Of a stretch of DNA of 20,698 nt, positions 18,858 through 20,698 are shown one piece after another. Numbering within the stretch: position 1 is the stretch's first letter; each line of letters opens with the position of its first letter. The notes beneath the pieces are model-generated. The model did no database searches. It saw nothing but the letters and a program-made list of their open reading frames with translations, and was not told the origin of the DNA. This DNA comes from a virus. Where the stretch lies: positions 1 through 20,698 of IMG/VR virus record IMGVR_UViG_3300047564_006887. The stretch is one strand, 5' to 3'. Both the position numbers and the translations under genes were made by a program.

Positions 18858-20464
18858 CGCAAAGCTAGTTTATGTGCCCCTTGACGACCTCCAAAATCGA
18901 TTGCAAAACCAATTTGTTGAACATGATCTTGGTAAAATTTTAATAAATCAGCAAAGCTTATATTTGTAGGAATAGCAAGAGCTTCTCCTGTTGTGTAGTT
19001 AAAAACCATCAACGATTGAAAACCTTCTGTTTTAGCATACTCAGATAAATGAAGTGCAAATACTAAACCTCTTAACGCATTAATGTCGTGTCTTTGTAAG
19101 CGTTGAAGGTAACCACTGTCTAACGCTTGTTGTAAGTTTTTAAGTAACCCTTCATCATGTTCGGAATTTGGTCTTGCTTCAAATAACACATTAGCAAGTT
19201 GTTGAGAAGAAAAACCAAGATCGCTCAAAAAGAAATCTTGAAATGCTACTGTTAAAGAAGATGCTTGCTCTTCCTTTCCTTCTCTTGCTGCAGCTAAACT
19301 TGCAATTTTTTTGTAAACACTCTTAGCTTTTCCAAACAAACCTGCTCCTGAATACAACATTTGTTGTATTGCCATAAAAATATTGTCTTTAGGATTTTGT
19401 AAAACTTCTTGTGTAATTTTGTTTTTGTCTAAAAAGCCGTTATTAACTAAAATTTTAATGCCTTCTAAAACTTTTGCTTTTGTATCAGCTCTCATTGCGT
19501 CAATATTCATACCAAATAAGTTGTTAAACTTTTGTTTAAACGACTCTGAATTTTGGACTAACTCCTTGCTTAAGGCTTTTAATTCTTCAAAAAATTTAGG
19601 GGTTAAAGGTAACAGTGAGCTATTTGTTTCAAGTGACTCAATCGTGTCGTCGTAGGCTTTTTTGTATTTGAACAAGTCTCGGTTTGGGGTAGTTGATTTT
19701 GTTTTAAGTAGTTCATCAATTGCTGACTTTAGAGCTCCTCCGCTTGCATATTTTGCATATCCAAGAGCAGCTCCACTTAACTTGTTTTCTTTTCCGTAGC
19801 TTGAAGCCTTAGCTTCGACAATATTTCCTGCAAAATCTAAGTCTCCTTTTGTTGAAGGCTTTTTTGCATTTGTTAAAAGAGTAATAGACATTTCACCTGG
19901 ACCTACGTCCGTTCCTTCAATGCGACCAACTTGAGTGATTAAACTCTTTGCAAGGTTTGATAAATTTTCTATAGGAGTTCTTAATGACTCTCCTATTACT
20001 TTTTGAATACCTGTAACAATTACCTCGATTACATTGAACTTTTTACCTGCATTTGAACCAATAACGTAGTCTTGTAAGTTTGTAAGTTTTTCTTTTGAGC
20101 TAGAGAGTTTGGTAAGATCTAAAATATCAATTTCTTTTTGTAAAATAAGAGAGCCAAGTTTTCTCGTAGATAAAATAGCATTATTTGGTTCCCAACCTGC
20201 ATCCTGTAACATTTTAGATGTAGTTGCAATAATGCTATAGGATTTAATGTTGTTTTTAATATCGTTTGCTTCTTCTGGATCATCAACGACTCCAAGAGTT
20301 GTGTATTTGTCATCATCTTTAGCAAAAAATACAGTTCTTTCACTTAAAAGCTTTTTATTGTAGGCTTCAGCTAGTGTTTTTGGTTTGTTTGTCTGGGCTT
20401 TAGGAGACGTTTTACCTTGCAATAAAGATTCATAGATCTTTTTTAACTCAAATTCTTGGCTCAT
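18854..20464 (-). CDS. 536-aa protein with PD-(D/E)XK nuclease signature
   Basis: The core at residues 183-221 (EGTDVGPGEMSITLL...KGDLDFAGNIVEAKAS) has the order E191 ... D208 ... E217-x-K219, a complete restriction-endonuclease-like catalytic set (helix Glu, strand Asp, E-x-K). Similar 'G-x-GE...GDL-x-x-x-G-x-x-VE-x-K' cores occur in large phage proteins of unclear function. The rest (230-536) is mostly helical with long charged segments and no further family I recognise; the C-terminus (FAIDFGGRQGAHKLAL) is conserved-looking. The N-terminus carries 'KIYESLLQGKT' and 'KTLAE|AYNKKLLSE', with an L-x-E|A site at 33/34, so it may be packaged and processed in the head. It could serve in host DNA breakdown, packaging or recombination. 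It lies 6 nt after the upstream gene. Confidence 0.72.
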   Translation of the reverse strand: MSQEFELKKIYESLLQGKTSPKAQTNKPKTLAEAYNKKLLSERTVFFAKDDDKYTTLGVVDDPEEANDIKNNIKSYSIIATTSKMLQDAGWEPNNAILSTRKLGSLILQKEIDILDLTKLSSSKEKLTNLQDYVIGSNAGKKFNVIEVIVTGIQKVIGESLRTPIENLSNLAKSLITQVGRIEGTDVGPGEMSITLLTNAKKPSTKGDLDFAGNIVEAKASSYGKENKLSGAALGYAKYASGGALKSAIDELLKTKSTTPNRDLFKYKKAYDDTIESLETNSSLLPLTPKFFEELKALSKELVQNSESFKQKFNNLFGMNIDAMRADTKAKVLEGIKILVNNGFLDKNKITQEVLQNPKDNIFMAIQQMLYSGAGLFGKAKSVYKKIASLAAAREGKEEQASSLTVAFQDFFLSDLGFSSQQLANVLFEARPNSEHDEGLLKNLQQALDSGYLQRLQRHDINALRGLVFALHLSEYAKTEGFQSLMVFNYTTGEALAIPTNISFADLLKFYQDHVQQIGFAIDFGGRQGAHKLALR

Positions 20465-20470
20465 AACGTA

Positions 20471-20698
20471 TTAATTATCAGAGTTTTTGTCCTCATCATC
20501 ATCTTCTTCGTCGTCATCAACTTCTACAAAAGCTAGAGCAACATTTTCAGGAATTGGAACTCCTAATGCTGAAATAAATCGTTGAAAGGCATCAAGTATA
20601 GCATCGATTGATGTCTCTTCTCCATCAATTGAAATTTCAATGTTTTGGTTTAATTCAGGAGAAGAATATTGAAGTTTAATTCTTGCCCCGTCAAATTT
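20471..20698 (-). CDS. Acidic phage protein, N-terminus cut by window edge
   Basis: The last 75 residues are visible and the frame is open to the right edge. A beta-alpha segment (ARIKLQYSSPELNQNIEISI, then 'GEETSIDAILDAFQRFISAL') precedes a very acidic end (VEVDDDEEDDDEDKNSDN). I do not recognise the family. The pattern of a short beta sheet, one helix and an acidic tail fits small phage accessory proteins. It ends 6 nt before the 536-aa gene, so both are likely in one operon. Confidence 0.65.
   Translation of the reverse strand, partial: KFDGARIKLQYSSPELNQNIEISIDGEETSIDAILDAFQRFISALGVPIPENVALAFVEVDDDEEDDDEDKNSDN

Noticed and set aside
1-20698. tRNA genes, integrase, insertion sequences, attachment sites
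   Set aside because: None were recognised by eye; gaps over 100 bp are almost absent, the largest being 7154-7255, which is explained by a terminator and promoter. A tRNA scan was not possible here.

Overview
This window is part of the genome of an AT-rich, tailed, contractile phage of the T4 superfamily, not a bacterial chromosome. The firmest evidence is a T4-type head block on the + strand: prohead protease gp21, core scaffold gp22 and major capsid protein gp23. A gp15-type tail-sheath stabiliser on the - strand supports it. Overall style (low GC, tightly packed and ATGA-coupled genes, tail-fibre modules, a D-x-D-x-DG mini-protein) resembles marine T4-like phages. The host cannot be named from this sequence.

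Layout: 1-3770 (-) holds a receptor-binding/tail-fibre block: a proline/threonine-linker adhesin cut by the left edge, two tail-fibre proteins, a tail-fibre chaperone-like protein and a small unknown. 3854-7153 (+) is the capsid island (21, a 49-aa core-like protein, 22, 23), closed by a hairpin terminator and followed by a 47-aa gene. 7396-8542 (-) encodes a GroES-like co-chaperonin, a WYL_2/SH3-barrel-like protein and an unknown. 8590-8805 (+) is a small protein with a calcium-loop-like motif. 8802-11875 (-) is a coupled enzyme cassette: a QueD/PTPS-like T-fold protein, P-loop kinase, tRNA-guanine-transglycosylase-like (DpdA-like) protein, glycosyltransferase, a protein resembling DUF366, and a gp62-like clamp-loader subunit. 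11907-15979 (-) contains an acidic protein, gp15 with a long C-terminal extension, and a large Pro/Ser/Thr-linker adhesin. 15998-18272 (-) contains three coupled genes, each with a different nucleotidyltransferase fold: pol-beta-like, ligase-like and NMNAT-like. 18298-20698 (-) contains an endonuclease V-like DNA-repair protein, a 536-aa protein with a PD-(D/E)XK signature, and the C-terminus of an acidic protein.

Two promoter styles can be read. Structural and late units are preceded by a T4-type late motif (N-A-T-A-A-A-T-A or one-base variants). Non-structural units are preceded by TTGAcA - 16 bp - TAnnnT. In both styles the predicted transcript starts 0-10 nt from the start codon, so many messages would be nearly leaderless; only gp23 has a strong Shine-Dalgarno.

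The two best candidates for undescribed biology are (1) the cassette at 8802-11875, which looks like a 7-deazaguanine-type DNA base-modification module with an unusual glycosyltransferase, and (2) the nucleotidyltransferase triad at 15998-18272. Several of the triad and neighbouring proteins begin with short T4-internal-protein-like leaders and prohead-protease-like sites, suggesting they may be packaged in the head and injected.
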